A stretch of 64,000 nucleotides of DNA from Streptomyces sp. NRRL B-1140 (GTDB taxonomy: Bacteria > Actinomycetota > Actinomycetes > Streptomycetales > Streptomycetaceae). The stretch lies in NCBI RefSeq assembly GCF_001280065.1, contig NZ_LGEA01000173.1:124001-188000 (forward strand), written 5' to 3'. Made by a program: the position numbers and the translations under genes. The notes below the pieces were generated by a model that saw only the letters and a program-made list of their open reading frames with translations, had not been told where the DNA came from and did no database searches. Each line of letters opens with the position of its first letter. Position 1 is the stretch's first letter. Below are positions 45,701 to 52,299 of the stretch, piece by piece.

Positions 45701-46044
45701 CGGCGTTCAAGCTGCTGAAGCTCGGCCCGGTCGTGGGGCAGCGCACCTGGGGCGGTGTGGTCGGCATGACCGGCCGTCACGAGCTGGGCGACGGCACGGT
45801 GATCACGGTGCCGATGAACGCGGCCTGGTTCGACGCGTACGGCTGGTCGGTCGAGAACAAGGGCGTCGCCCCCGACATCGACGTCCTGCGCACCCCGCTG
45901 GACTGGGCCGAGGGACGGCACGCCCAGCTGGCCGACGCGGTGGAACTGGCACTCGGACTGCTGGAGACCGACCCGCCCGCCACACCGCCGACCCACAGCG
46001 ACGTCCCCGACCGCTCCCGCCCGAAGCTGCCGCCCAGGGCGTGA
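42745..46044 (+). CDS. Tricorn-type protease (S41)
   Basis: Tricorn is a giant cytoplasmic protease that trims peptides released by the proteasome. The 1099-residue protein follows the archaeal plan: six- and seven-bladed propellers (about residues 1-680, with repeats like FSPDGRHLAYTSW and FTSDGRYLAFLSW), a helical C1 domain, a PDZ domain near 770-830 and the S41 C2 domain. The catalytic residues are all present: S735-H736 in LGTSHAYV, nucleophile Ser979 in TSSDGD and Glu1037 in VENKGVAPD. The start is GTG 42745 close behind GAGGA. A TetR gene is divergent. Confidence 0.95.
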   Translation: MTYLRLPHLHDDLLCFVAEDDLWLAPLDSPGRAWRLTVDRTKAGHPRFSPDGRHLAYTSWRSLVPEVHVVPVDGGPGRQVSHWGSADTRVCGWTPEGEILAVASHGEPFSYFTWAYKVGPDGDPGRKLPWGPVSDIQVADVAGERKSLLLTGTPPHEPASWKRYRGGATGRLWLHGERLLEGIGGHLHSPMFVGGRIAFLSDHEGVANLYSCAYDGSGLRRHTDHDAFYARHAASDGTRVVYQCGGDLWLVDDLAPDSEPRPLEVRLSGPRAGRRPYQVAASRHLDGLSVDETGRASAVVVRGSLYWLTHRDGPARTLTDTPGVRVRLPEMLGGSGRVAYVTDAEGEDAIEIASLPRASGDRAPRRLAPGRLGRVHELVSDPEGERLAVASHDGRLLLVDVTEDTGGEVTELIRSVNGPVRDLAFSPDGGWLTWSHPGIGRTLRQIKLARLADRLIVDVTGGRFEDENPVFTSDGRYLAFLSWRGFDPVYDVHTGDLSFPLGCRPYLVPLSSATPSPFALNPEGRPAAGGLDPVEEAGDGAGDHGAAVTVEAEGLESRVTPFPVTASKYSALRPVAGGGLVWLRWPISGALGETFANPDDTSGRPTLEHFGITKARKSELAQHLDWFAVSGDGSRLVIVDEGELRAVPANEQADSDSTVWIDARRILHTVDPAAEWRQAYEEAGRLIRAYFWDPGMCGIDWDGVLAQYRPLVERVASPDEFADLLREALGELGTSHAYVTASRRSEGPPHYQRRQGLLGANFVRRERGWTVKRILLGDSSDSKARSPLAGTGIREGAVLTHVDGRPVDPDTGPYPLLAGAGGTTVELTFEPAQDPANLLTGAPADAPAADSAQAGAPPRRVAVVPLVDERPLRYQDWVAKRRSVVRELSGGRCGYLHIPDMGGSGWAQFNRDLRMEVSRPALIVDVRGNAGGHISELVIETLSRTILGWDLTRDAQPVSYTSNAPRGPVVALADEATSSDGDMITAAFKLLKLGPVVGQRTWGGVVGMTGRHELGDGTVITVPMNAAWFDAYGWSVENKGVAPDIDVLRTPLDWAEGRHAQLADAVELALGLLETDPPATPPTHSDVPDRSRPKLPPRA

Positions 46045-46062
46045 ACACCCGGTCGGCACAAG

Positions 46063-46099
46063 GGGAAAGGGGCACCCCACTCAGGGACACCCCTTTCCC
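46063..46099. terminator. Hairpin terminator between tricorn and the small charged gene
   Basis: GGGAAAGGGG at 46063-46072 pairs perfectly with CCCCTTTCCC at 46090-46099. It separates two convergent genes. Confidence 0.75.
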
Positions 46100-46112
46100 G
46101 CGGCGCGCAACG

Positions 46113-46334
46113 TCAGGCGTCGAAGTCCTGGTCGAAGCGGTCCTCGTCACGCTCACGCTCACGGTCGCGCTGCGGCTCCGTGCGCTCGCGGTCACGCTGC
46201 GGCTGCGAGGGGTCCATGTCCTCGTCGCGCCGGCGGCCACGGCCCTGCATCTGCTCGCGAGCCTGGTCCGCCTTCTGGCGAGCCTGGTTCTGCCACTGCT
46301 CGGACTTCTCCTGGAACTGGTCCTTCATACCCAT
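46113..46334 (-). CDS. Small highly charged helical protein
   Basis: The 73-residue protein has a Gln/Lys/Glu-rich first half that should form one long helix or coiled coil (EKSEQWQNQARQKADQAREQ). Its second half is of Arg/Asp/Glu repeats (PQRDRERTEPQRDRERERDED). There are no Cys and no hydrophobic core, so it is likely disordered or helical in solution. GGGAG lies seven bases before the ATG, which supports a real gene. It may be a stress or nucleic-acid-associated protein; no function can be given. Confidence 0.75.
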   Translation of the reverse strand: MGMKDQFQEKSEQWQNQARQKADQAREQMQGRGRRRDEDMDPSQPQRDRERTEPQRDRERERDEDRFDQDFDA

Positions 46335-46410
46335 GTGGGTTCACTCCCGTTGGGGGTGAGGGGATCTGGCTCGATCAGATTCACACGGGTCGTGACCCTG
46401 CGCATGTCGA

Positions 46411-47295
46411 TCACTTACGGAGCGTAGTCCGCTCCTGTTCGTCGGCCGCTCCACCGGCCCCCACGAGGCCCGTGCGCATGCCCGTCAGCCGGTCCGCGAA
46501 CCGCCGCATCTCGCGCTGGCCCACCGTCCCGATGACCGCCGGCAGATATCCGCGCACCCCCTGCATCCCGCGCAGCCACCACTGCCCGTACACATGGCTC
46601 GACCTGCGCTCGATCCCCTCCACGAGCCGGTCCACAGCAGGCCCGAGCGGGTAGGTCTTGTTGGACGGCCAGGGCAGCCGCTGCCTCAACTCCCGCATGA
46701 CGTCGTCCTGGTCGGCCCCGCGCACCATGTCGGTGTCGGTCCACGACAGATAGCCGACGCCCACCTTCACGCCCCGGTGCCCGACCTCGGCCCGCAGGCT
46801 GTGCGCATACGCCTCCACGCCCGACTTGGACGCGCAGTACGCGGTCATCATCGGCGCCGGGGTGATCGCCGCGAGGGAGGCGATCTGCAGCAGATAGCCC
46901 CGGCTGCGCGTCAGCAGCGGCAGGAACGCCCGGCCGGTCACCGCCGAACCGATCAGATTCACCTCGATCACCCGCCGCCAGGACTCGGGGTCGGAGTCCG
47001 CGAACGGCCCGCCGGTGGCGACACCGGCGTTGGCGACGACGATATCGACCCGGCCGAAGCGCTCCTCGACCTCGCTCGCCACGCGGGCCATCGCCTCGTG
47101 GTCGGTGACGTCGGCGTGCCAGTGGTCGCTGTCGCTGTGCAGTCGGCCGGAGACCTCCTTGAGCGCGTCCGGCTCCAGGCCGACCAGCGCCACCTTCACA
47201 CCACGCGCCGACAGCTTGCGGGCCAGCAACTCCCCGACGCCGCGCGCCGCTCCGGTCACCACGGCGACCTTGCCCTCAAGGCTCACCCTGCTCAT
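46411..47295 (-). CDS. Short-chain dehydrogenase/reductase
   Basis: The 294-residue SDR has NAD(P)-binding TGAARGVG at 14-21 and the NAG motif at 89-91. The catalytic residues are Ser140, Tyr153 and Lys157 (YCASK). A C-terminal extension of about 60 residues (HVYGQWWLRGMQGVRGYLP) resembles those of membrane-associated SDRs. ATG at 47295 overlaps the hydrolase stop (ATGA) and follows GAGGAG. It is the last gene of a three-gene operon with a Baeyer-Villiger-type monooxygenase and an alpha/beta hydrolase, so an alcohol-to-ketone step on their common substrate is likely; this is inferred. Confidence 0.92.
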   Translation of the reverse strand: MSRVSLEGKVAVVTGAARGVGELLARKLSARGVKVALVGLEPDALKEVSGRLHSDSDHWHADVTDHEAMARVASEVEERFGRVDIVVANAGVATGGPFADSDPESWRRVIEVNLIGSAVTGRAFLPLLTRSRGYLLQIASLAAITPAPMMTAYCASKSGVEAYAHSLRAEVGHRGVKVGVGYLSWTDTDMVRGADQDDVMRELRQRLPWPSNKTYPLGPAVDRLVEGIERRSSHVYGQWWLRGMQGVRGYLPAVIGTVGQREMRRFADRLTGMRTGLVGAGGAADEQERTTLRK

Positions 47296-48254
47296 GCGCT
47301 CTCCTCGGTCACGACGTGGATGTGTGCGGCGGCGAGTTCCCGGATCTTCGCGCCGACCAGTTCGGGTGCCTCGACCGGGGTCATGTGGCCGATGCCGGGC
47401 AGTTCGACGAGCCCGGTACAGTGCGGCAGGGCGGCGGCCAGGGCCCGGGCCTGCACCGGCGGCGTCAGCCGGTCCGCCGTACCGACGAGCACGGCCGTGG
47501 GCACGTCCAGTTCCCGCACGCCGTGGTCGAGGTCGAGCAGATCCAGCACCTGCGACCAGGAGTGGCGGACCTTGCGGGGGCAGGCGTGCACGATCCGGGC
47601 ACACGCCTCGATCATGTGCGGGGCCGAACCGGGACCCATCGTCCCGTACTTGAGGATCCGGCGGGCCAGCGGCGTGACCGGCCCGAGCGGGGCCCGGGAG
47701 CCGAGGATCCGCCGGGTCAGCCAGGTCCGCACCCGCCCGGCCCGCATCGGCACGACCGTGGAGGCCGCGACCAGCTGCGAACTGCCCGTACTGCACAGCA
47801 GGACGGCGGCCGCGTGCGCCCGGAAGGCGGCTCTCCCGGAGGCCGCCATCACGGTCATCCCGCCCATGGAGTGCCCCGCGATCACGGCCTGTTCACCGGG
47901 CGCGAGGGTGGCCTCGAGGACCGCTTCGAGGTCGTCGGCGAGCGCGTCGGAGCTGCACGCGGAGCTCGCGGGGCTGCGGCCGTGACCGCGCTGGTCGTAG
48001 GCGATGACCCGGTGGTCGGCGGCCAGGTCGCGGATCTGTGCCGCCCAGAAGGCGGTGGAGCAGGTCCAGCCGTGGGCGAGGACGACGGCCGGGGCGCCGT
48101 CGGGCCCGTGCATCTCGACGTGCAGCCGGGCGCCGTCGGCGGAGACGGCGGTCAGCTCGCGCGCCGGGGCGGGTGGGGCGTAGGGGCCGGAGTCGATGGG
48201 GGTCCCCCCTGCTCGAGCGAAGCCGAGAGCTTGGGGGAGCAGGAGGCGGCTCAC
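47292..48254 (-). CDS. Alpha/beta hydrolase with repeat-derived N-terminus
   Basis: The 320-residue enzyme has the oxyanion segment VVLAHGWTCS and the nucleophile elbow GHSMGG with Ser129. A late acid and the His of IGHMTPVEAPE complete the triad. GTG at 48254 overlaps the monooxygenase stop. Residues about 5-19 (LLPQALGFARAGGTP) are encoded by an interspersed palindromic element (48198-48241), so the N-terminus was acquired by repeat insertion. The folded enzyme begins near residue 33. Within the operon it would hydrolyse the ester made by the monooxygenase. Confidence 0.92.
   Translation of the reverse strand: MSRLLLPQALGFARAGGTPIDSGPYAPPAPARELTAVSADGARLHVEMHGPDGAPAVVLAHGWTCSTAFWAAQIRDLAADHRVIAYDQRGHGRSPASSACSSDALADDLEAVLEATLAPGEQAVIAGHSMGGMTVMAASGRAAFRAHAAAVLLCSTGSSQLVAASTVVPMRAGRVRTWLTRRILGSRAPLGPVTPLARRILKYGTMGPGSAPHMIEACARIVHACPRKVRHSWSQVLDLLDLDHGVRELDVPTAVLVGTADRLTPPVQARALAAALPHCTGLVELPGIGHMTPVEAPELVGAKIRELAAAHIHVVTEESA
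48198..48241. repeat. Interspersed palindromic element inside a coding region
   Basis: The core GCTCGAGCGAAGCCGAGAGC is flanked by TCCCCCCT and TTGGGGGA arms. It matches my recollection of a very common Streptomyces interspersed repeat, usually intergenic. Here it lies within the first codons of the alpha/beta hydrolase gene in a frame that stays open. Confidence 0.75.
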
Positions 48255-49771
48255 GCGTCCACCCCGGCCTTCCGCGCGACGGACCGGTCCGCCACGGGCG
48301 CGCGCAGGACCTCGTACTCCGCGAGATCCACCCGCCGCGTCGCCCGCCGGAACTCCGCGGTGGTGCCGGGCCAGATGGTGGTGTTGCGACCACTCGCGTC
48401 GAGGTACCAGCTGGTGCAGCCGCCGGTGTTCCACACGGTGCGCTTCATGCGCTCCTGGAGCCGGTCGTTCCAGGTGCGCACGGCGTCCGGACGGGCGTCG
48501 AGCGCGACCCGTCCGCCGAGGACGTCGAGCTGGCGGACGTAGTCGGCGAGGTAGTTCAGCTGGGACTCGATCATGAGGATCATCGAGGAGTTCCCGAGAC
48601 CGGTGTTGGGTCCGATGACGGTCATCCAGTTGGGGAAGCCGGCCGCGGAGGCGCCGCGCAGGGCCTCCATGCCGCCCTTCCAGGTCTCGGCGAGCGTCCG
48701 TCCGTCGGCGCCCACGACCCGGTCGGCGATGGGCATGTCGGTGACGTGGAAGCCGGTACCGAAGACGATCGCGTCCACCTCGGCCTCACTGCCGTCGGCG
48801 GCGACGAGGGTCGAACCGCGGACTTCGGTCAGCCCGCTCGCGATCACGTCCACATTCGGCTGCGCGAGCGCCGGGTAGTAGTCGCTGGACAGCAGGATCC
48901 GCTTGCAGCCGATGCGGTAGTCCGGGGTGAGCTTCGCCCGCAGGGCCGGATCCTTGATGGACCGGGCCATGTTGCGCCGCGCCAGGTCCTCGACGAGCCC
49001 GAGCTGCTTCGGATGCCTGGTGAACGCCTGCACCTGCAGCTCGCGGATGCCCCACAGCAGTCCGCGCCGCACCTGCGAGGTGAAGGGCAGCCGCCGGTGC
49101 ATCCAGCGCTCGGCGTCGCTGATCGTCCGGTCCATGCGGGGCATCACCCAGGGCGCCGTGCGCTGGAACAGGGTGAGCCGCGAGACGTCGGGCTGGATCG
49201 ACGGCACGATCTGGGCGGCCGAGGCACCGGTGCCCACCATGGCGACGCGCTTGCCGCGCAGGTCGTAGTCGTGGTCCCAGCGGGCCGAGTGGAACACCTT
49301 GCCGGGGAAGGCCTCCAGCCCGGGAATGTCCGGCACCTTCGGGTCGGACAGCGGCCCCGTCGCCGAGACGACCAGGTCCGCCGACAGGTTCCCGCTGCTG
49401 GTCTCGATGTCCCAGCACAGCCGCTCGGCGTTCCAGCTCATCCGCTTCACCTCGGAGTCGAAGCGGAGGTGCGGGCGCAGCCGGAACACGTCCGTCACGT
49501 GCTCCAGGTAGGCGCGGATGTGCTCCTGCCCCGAGAAGGTGCGCGGCCAGTCGGGGTTGGGCGCGAAGGAGAACGAGTAGAGGTGCGAGGGCACGTCACA
49601 CCGGCATCCCGGGTAGCTGTTGTCCCGCCAGGTGCCGCCGACACTGCTCGCCCGCTCCAGGACGACGAAGTCGGTGACCCCCTCGCGGCGCAACCGCACG
49701 GCGGCCCCCAGCCCGCCGAACCCGGACCCGATCACAGCGACCCGCACATGCTCGTGTTCGCGCTCGCCCAT
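48251..49771 (-). CDS. Flavin monooxygenase of the Baeyer-Villiger type
   Basis: The 506-residue protein has FAD-binding GSGFGG at 15-20 and the NADPH-binding GTGASA at 180-185. Between them is FPGKVFHSARWDHD at 155-168, close to the Baeyer-Villiger fingerprint FxGxxxHxxxW. Enzymes of this class insert oxygen next to a ketone to give an ester or lactone. ATG at 49771 follows GGAGG. It heads an overlapping operon with a hydrolase and a dehydrogenase, is divergent from a MerR gene and has a perfect palindrome just upstream. The substrate is unknown. Confidence 0.93.
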   Translation of the reverse strand: MGEREHEHVRVAVIGSGFGGLGAAVRLRREGVTDFVVLERASSVGGTWRDNSYPGCRCDVPSHLYSFSFAPNPDWPRTFSGQEHIRAYLEHVTDVFRLRPHLRFDSEVKRMSWNAERLCWDIETSSGNLSADLVVSATGPLSDPKVPDIPGLEAFPGKVFHSARWDHDYDLRGKRVAMVGTGASAAQIVPSIQPDVSRLTLFQRTAPWVMPRMDRTISDAERWMHRRLPFTSQVRRGLLWGIRELQVQAFTRHPKQLGLVEDLARRNMARSIKDPALRAKLTPDYRIGCKRILLSSDYYPALAQPNVDVIASGLTEVRGSTLVAADGSEAEVDAIVFGTGFHVTDMPIADRVVGADGRTLAETWKGGMEALRGASAAGFPNWMTVIGPNTGLGNSSMILMIESQLNYLADYVRQLDVLGGRVALDARPDAVRTWNDRLQERMKRTVWNTGGCTSWYLDASGRNTTIWPGTTAEFRRATRRVDLAEYEVLRAPVADRSVARKAGVDA

Positions 49772-49799
49772 GCCGACACCTCCACACACCACGAGAACC

Positions 49800-49819
49800 G
49801 CGCCAGTGAACACTGGCGC
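49800..49819. promoter_or_regulatory. Perfect palindromic operator before the monooxygenase operon
   Basis: GCGCCAGTG-AA-CACTGGCGC is a perfect 9-bp inverted repeat with a 2-bp centre, 29 bp before the monooxygenase start. Its form is typical of TetR-family sites; the adjacent regulator gene is MerR-type, so an unlinked repressor may act here. Confidence 0.7.
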
Positions 49820-49901
49820 AGTGGGAGCGTAGGGCAGCGGCGTACTGATGGGTAGGGGGCGGGACAAGGAAGTTACCCGCAGTACGCCTTAAGGTGCCCA
49901 G

Positions 49902-50543
49902 GTGGCCGAGAAGCGTGAATACCGTATGGAAGAGCTGGCCCGCCTCGCCGGGATCACGGTGCGCACCCTGCGCTTCTACCGCGAACGCAAACTCCTCCGG
50001 CCACCCCGCCGCGAGGGCCGCATCGCCTGGTACGACGACCATCATCTGGCCCGGCTGCGCACGATCACGGCCCTGCTGGAGCGCGGCCACACCCTCAACG
50101 GCATCGCGGAACTGGCGGAGGCCTTCGACCACGGCCGGGACGTCGGCGACCTGCTCGGCGTCGGCGGCCCCACCGAGGAGGAACCCGTCCACCTCACCCC
50201 CGAGGAACTCGCCGACCGCTACGCGGGCGAGGTCACACCGGAGAACCTCGCCGCCGCGATGGAACTCGGCTACCTCGGCACCGACGGCGGGGAGTTCGTC
50301 CACATCAGCCGCCGCCTGCTGGACGTCTCGTCGGCCCTGGTCCGCGAAGGCATCCCCCTCGCGGAGGTGTTCCGCGCCGCCCAGCAGGTCCGCACCCACG
50401 TCGACGCCCTCGCCGACCTCTTCACCGACCTGGTCCTCCGCCACACCTCCGCCCAGAACCTGCCCCGCCTGCGCCCCCTGGCCCGCAGCGCGGTGGAGGC
50501 GGAACTGTCACTGGCGCTGGACCGGAGGATGCGAAAGCCCTGA
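49902..50543 (+). CDS. MerR-family regulator
   Basis: The 213-residue protein has the MerR winged helix at residues 8-75 (YRMEELARLAGITVRTLRFYRERKLL in two parts, then the wing). A helical effector region follows, without Cys clusters, so it is not a metal sensor. GTG at 49902 follows AAGGTG. It is divergent from the monooxygenase operon and is a candidate regulator of it. The C-terminal part is short and unlike drug-binding GyrI domains. The ligand is unknown. Confidence 0.9.
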   Translation: MAEKREYRMEELARLAGITVRTLRFYRERKLLRPPRREGRIAWYDDHHLARLRTITALLERGHTLNGIAELAEAFDHGRDVGDLLGVGGPTEEEPVHLTPEELADRYAGEVTPENLAAAMELGYLGTDGGEFVHISRRLLDVSSALVREGIPLAEVFRAAQQVRTHVDALADLFTDLVLRHTSAQNLPRLRPLARSAVEAELSLALDRRMRKP

Positions 50544-50570
50544 CGGTCGTGGACCGGGGACGCGGAAGCC

Positions 50571-51374
50571 CTAACGGTCGTAGACCACGGTCACCGGCGC
50601 GTGGTCGGACCACCGCTCGGCGTGCGTGGCCGCCCTTTCCACGAACCCCTTGACCGCGCGCTCGGCCAGGCCGGTGGTGGCCAGGTGGTAGTCGATCCTC
50701 CACCCTGAATCGTTGTCGAAGGCCCGCCCCCGGTACGACCACCACGAATACGGCCCCTCGACGTCCGGATGCAGGGCGCGTACGACGTCGACGTAGCCGC
50801 CGTCGGCCGGGTCGAGGACCCGGCCGAGCCACTCGCGCTCCTCCGGCAGGAACCCGGAGTTCTTCTGGTTGCCGCGCCAGTTCTTCAGGTCGGCACGCTG
50901 GTGGGCGATGTTCCAGTCCCCGCAGACGAGCACCTCGCGCCCGTCGGCGGCGGCACGCTCCCGCAGCCCCTTCAGGTAGGCGAGGAACTCGCCCATGAAG
51001 CGTTCCTTCTCCTCCTGCCGCTCGGTGCCGACCTCGCCGGAGGGCAGGTAGAGGGACGCGACGGTGACCCCGGGCAGGTCGATCTCCACGTACCGCCCGC
51101 TGCCGTCGAACTCTTCCGAGCCGAAGCCGACCTGGACCCGGTCGGGCTCGCGGCGGCTGTACAGGGACACCCCGGCCCGCCCCTTGGCGGCGGCCGGCGC
51201 GTGCACCACGTACCACCCCTCGGGCGTGCGGACGTGCTCCGGCAGCTGCTCCGGCTCGGCGCGCACCTCCTGCAGGCACAGCACGTCGGCTTCGGTGCCG
51301 GCGAGCCACTCCACGAAGCCCTTCTTCGCGGCGGCACGCAGCCCGTTCACATTCACAGAGGTCACTGTCAGCAA
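50571..51374 (-). CDS. xthA: Exodeoxyribonuclease III
   Basis: This is an AP endonuclease and 3'-5' exonuclease of base-excision repair. The 267-residue protein has SVNVNGLR at its start, the metal-binding Glu36 in CLQEVR, GDWNIAH and the terminal SDHAPV. The initiation codon is TTG at 51374: GAGGAG ends six bases upstream and the protein then begins MLTVTSVNVNG as in homologues, whereas the GTG further in is too far from the ribosome site. It converges with the MerR gene. Confidence 0.95.
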   Translation of the reverse strand: MLTVTSVNVNGLRAAAKKGFVEWLAGTEADVLCLQEVRAEPEQLPEHVRTPEGWYVVHAPAAAKGRAGVSLYSRREPDRVQVGFGSEEFDGSGRYVEIDLPGVTVASLYLPSGEVGTERQEEKERFMGEFLAYLKGLRERAAADGREVLVCGDWNIAHQRADLKNWRGNQKNSGFLPEEREWLGRVLDPADGGYVDVVRALHPDVEGPYSWWSYRGRAFDNDSGWRIDYHLATTGLAERAVKGFVERAATHAERWSDHAPVTVVYDR

Positions 51375-51461
51375 AACACTCTCCTCGGACGGCACAGTCG
51401 ACCCCGTGGATTGGACACGTTGTCCGAGGTCACAGTGAGCACCCCGGCACGATACCCGCAC

Positions 51462-51478
51462 ACTGGACGAGGTCCAGT
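51462..51478. promoter_or_regulatory. Inverted repeat in the GNAT promoter region
   Basis: ACTGGAC-GAG-GTCCAGT is a perfect 7-bp inverted repeat 25 bp before the GNAT start. TACGGT at 51490-51495 may be the -10, with transcription starting at or near the ATG. Confidence 0.5.
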
Positions 51479-51502
51479 TCCGGATCGAATACGGTAGCGG
51501 CC

Positions 51503-51979
51503 ATGCACATACGCCGGGTCTCCTTCGACCATCCCGACGCCATGAAGCTGAACGACCAGGTCCAGGCCGAGTACGCCGTCCGCTACGGCGACGACGGCGA
51601 CGCCACACCCATGGCCGCCGCGGACTTCGACCCGCCGAACGGCGTCTACCTGATCGCGTACGACGAGCACGGCACCCCCGTCGCCTCGGGCGGCTGGCGC
51701 GCCCAGGACACCAACGGCGAGGGCAATCTCGACGGCGACGCCGAGCTCAAGCGCATGTATGTGATCGACGTCATGCGTGGCCGGGGGCTGGCCCGGCGCG
51801 TCCTGGCCGCTCTGGAGGAGGACGCCCGCGCGGCCGGCCGCATCCGTATGGTTCTGGAGACCGGCACCAAGCAGCCGGAGGCCATTGCCCTGTACACGTC
51901 CAGCGGCTATGAGCCGTGCGCCAAGTTCGGCTACTACCGCCACCACGAGGCGAGCCGCTGCTTCGCGAAGCGACTCTGA
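51503..51979 (+). CDS. GNAT-family N-acetyltransferase
   Basis: The 158-residue single GNAT domain has the acetyl-CoA loop VMRGRGLARRVL after the strand LKRMYVID. The C-terminal part EAIALYTSSGYEPCAKFGYY is frequent in Streptomyces GNATs of unknown substrate. ATG at 51503 has no ribosome site and lies 7 bp after a -10-like hexamer, which suggests a leaderless mRNA. It ends before a strong hairpin and tRNA-Ala. Confidence 0.88.
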   Translation: MHIRRVSFDHPDAMKLNDQVQAEYAVRYGDDGDATPMAAADFDPPNGVYLIAYDEHGTPVASGGWRAQDTNGEGNLDGDAELKRMYVIDVMRGRGLARRVLAALEEDARAAGRIRMVLETGTKQPEAIALYTSSGYEPCAKFGYYRHHEASRCFAKRL

Positions 51980-52100
51980 TCACGTGGCTGACGAGGGCTC
52001 AGCGGCCGCCCCGGCCGCGGCCCTTGTCGTCTGCGGTGAGATCGCTGCGGAGATCCACGGCCGGGCCAAGCCTGGGCAGCGTTGTGGCGCTGAACACACG

Positions 52101-52136
52101 TCAGAGCCCCGGTCGGTTTCCCGACCGGGGCTCTGA
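52101..52136. terminator. Strong bidirectional hairpin terminator
   Basis: A perfect 16-bp stem (52101-52116 with 52121-52136) with a TTTC loop. It ends the GNAT transcript on one side and the tRNA transcript on the other. Confidence 0.9.
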
Positions 52137-52142
52137 GCTGCG

Positions 52143-52216
52143 TGGACCTGAGGGGATTTGAACCCCTGGCCCCCTCGATGCGAACGAGGTGCGCTACCGG
52201 ACTGCGCCACAGGCCC
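52143..52216 (-). tRNA. tRNA-Ala (anticodon CGC)
   Basis: On the minus strand the 74 bases fold into a full cloverleaf. The acceptor stem GGGCCTG pairs with CAGGTCC, including the G3-U70 pair that identifies alanine tRNA. The D-stem GCGC/GCGC, anticodon stem CCTCG/CGAGG with loop TTCGCAT (anticodon CGC, reading GCG), and T-loop TTCAAAT in an AGGGG/CCCCT stem are all present. CCA is not encoded. A hairpin terminator follows. Confidence 0.95.
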
Positions 52217-52299
52217 TTGCAACGAGTGAAACTTTAGCACCCCGATCGGCCTGCTTGGAAATCCGTTCCCGAGGGGCGGTCACCTGCGGCTTCGCGACG

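Noticed and set aside
42631..46080. A 1149-codon open frame on the minus strand opposite the tricorn gene
   Set aside because: It is antisense to a gene with a full catalytic set and results from third-position G/C bias.
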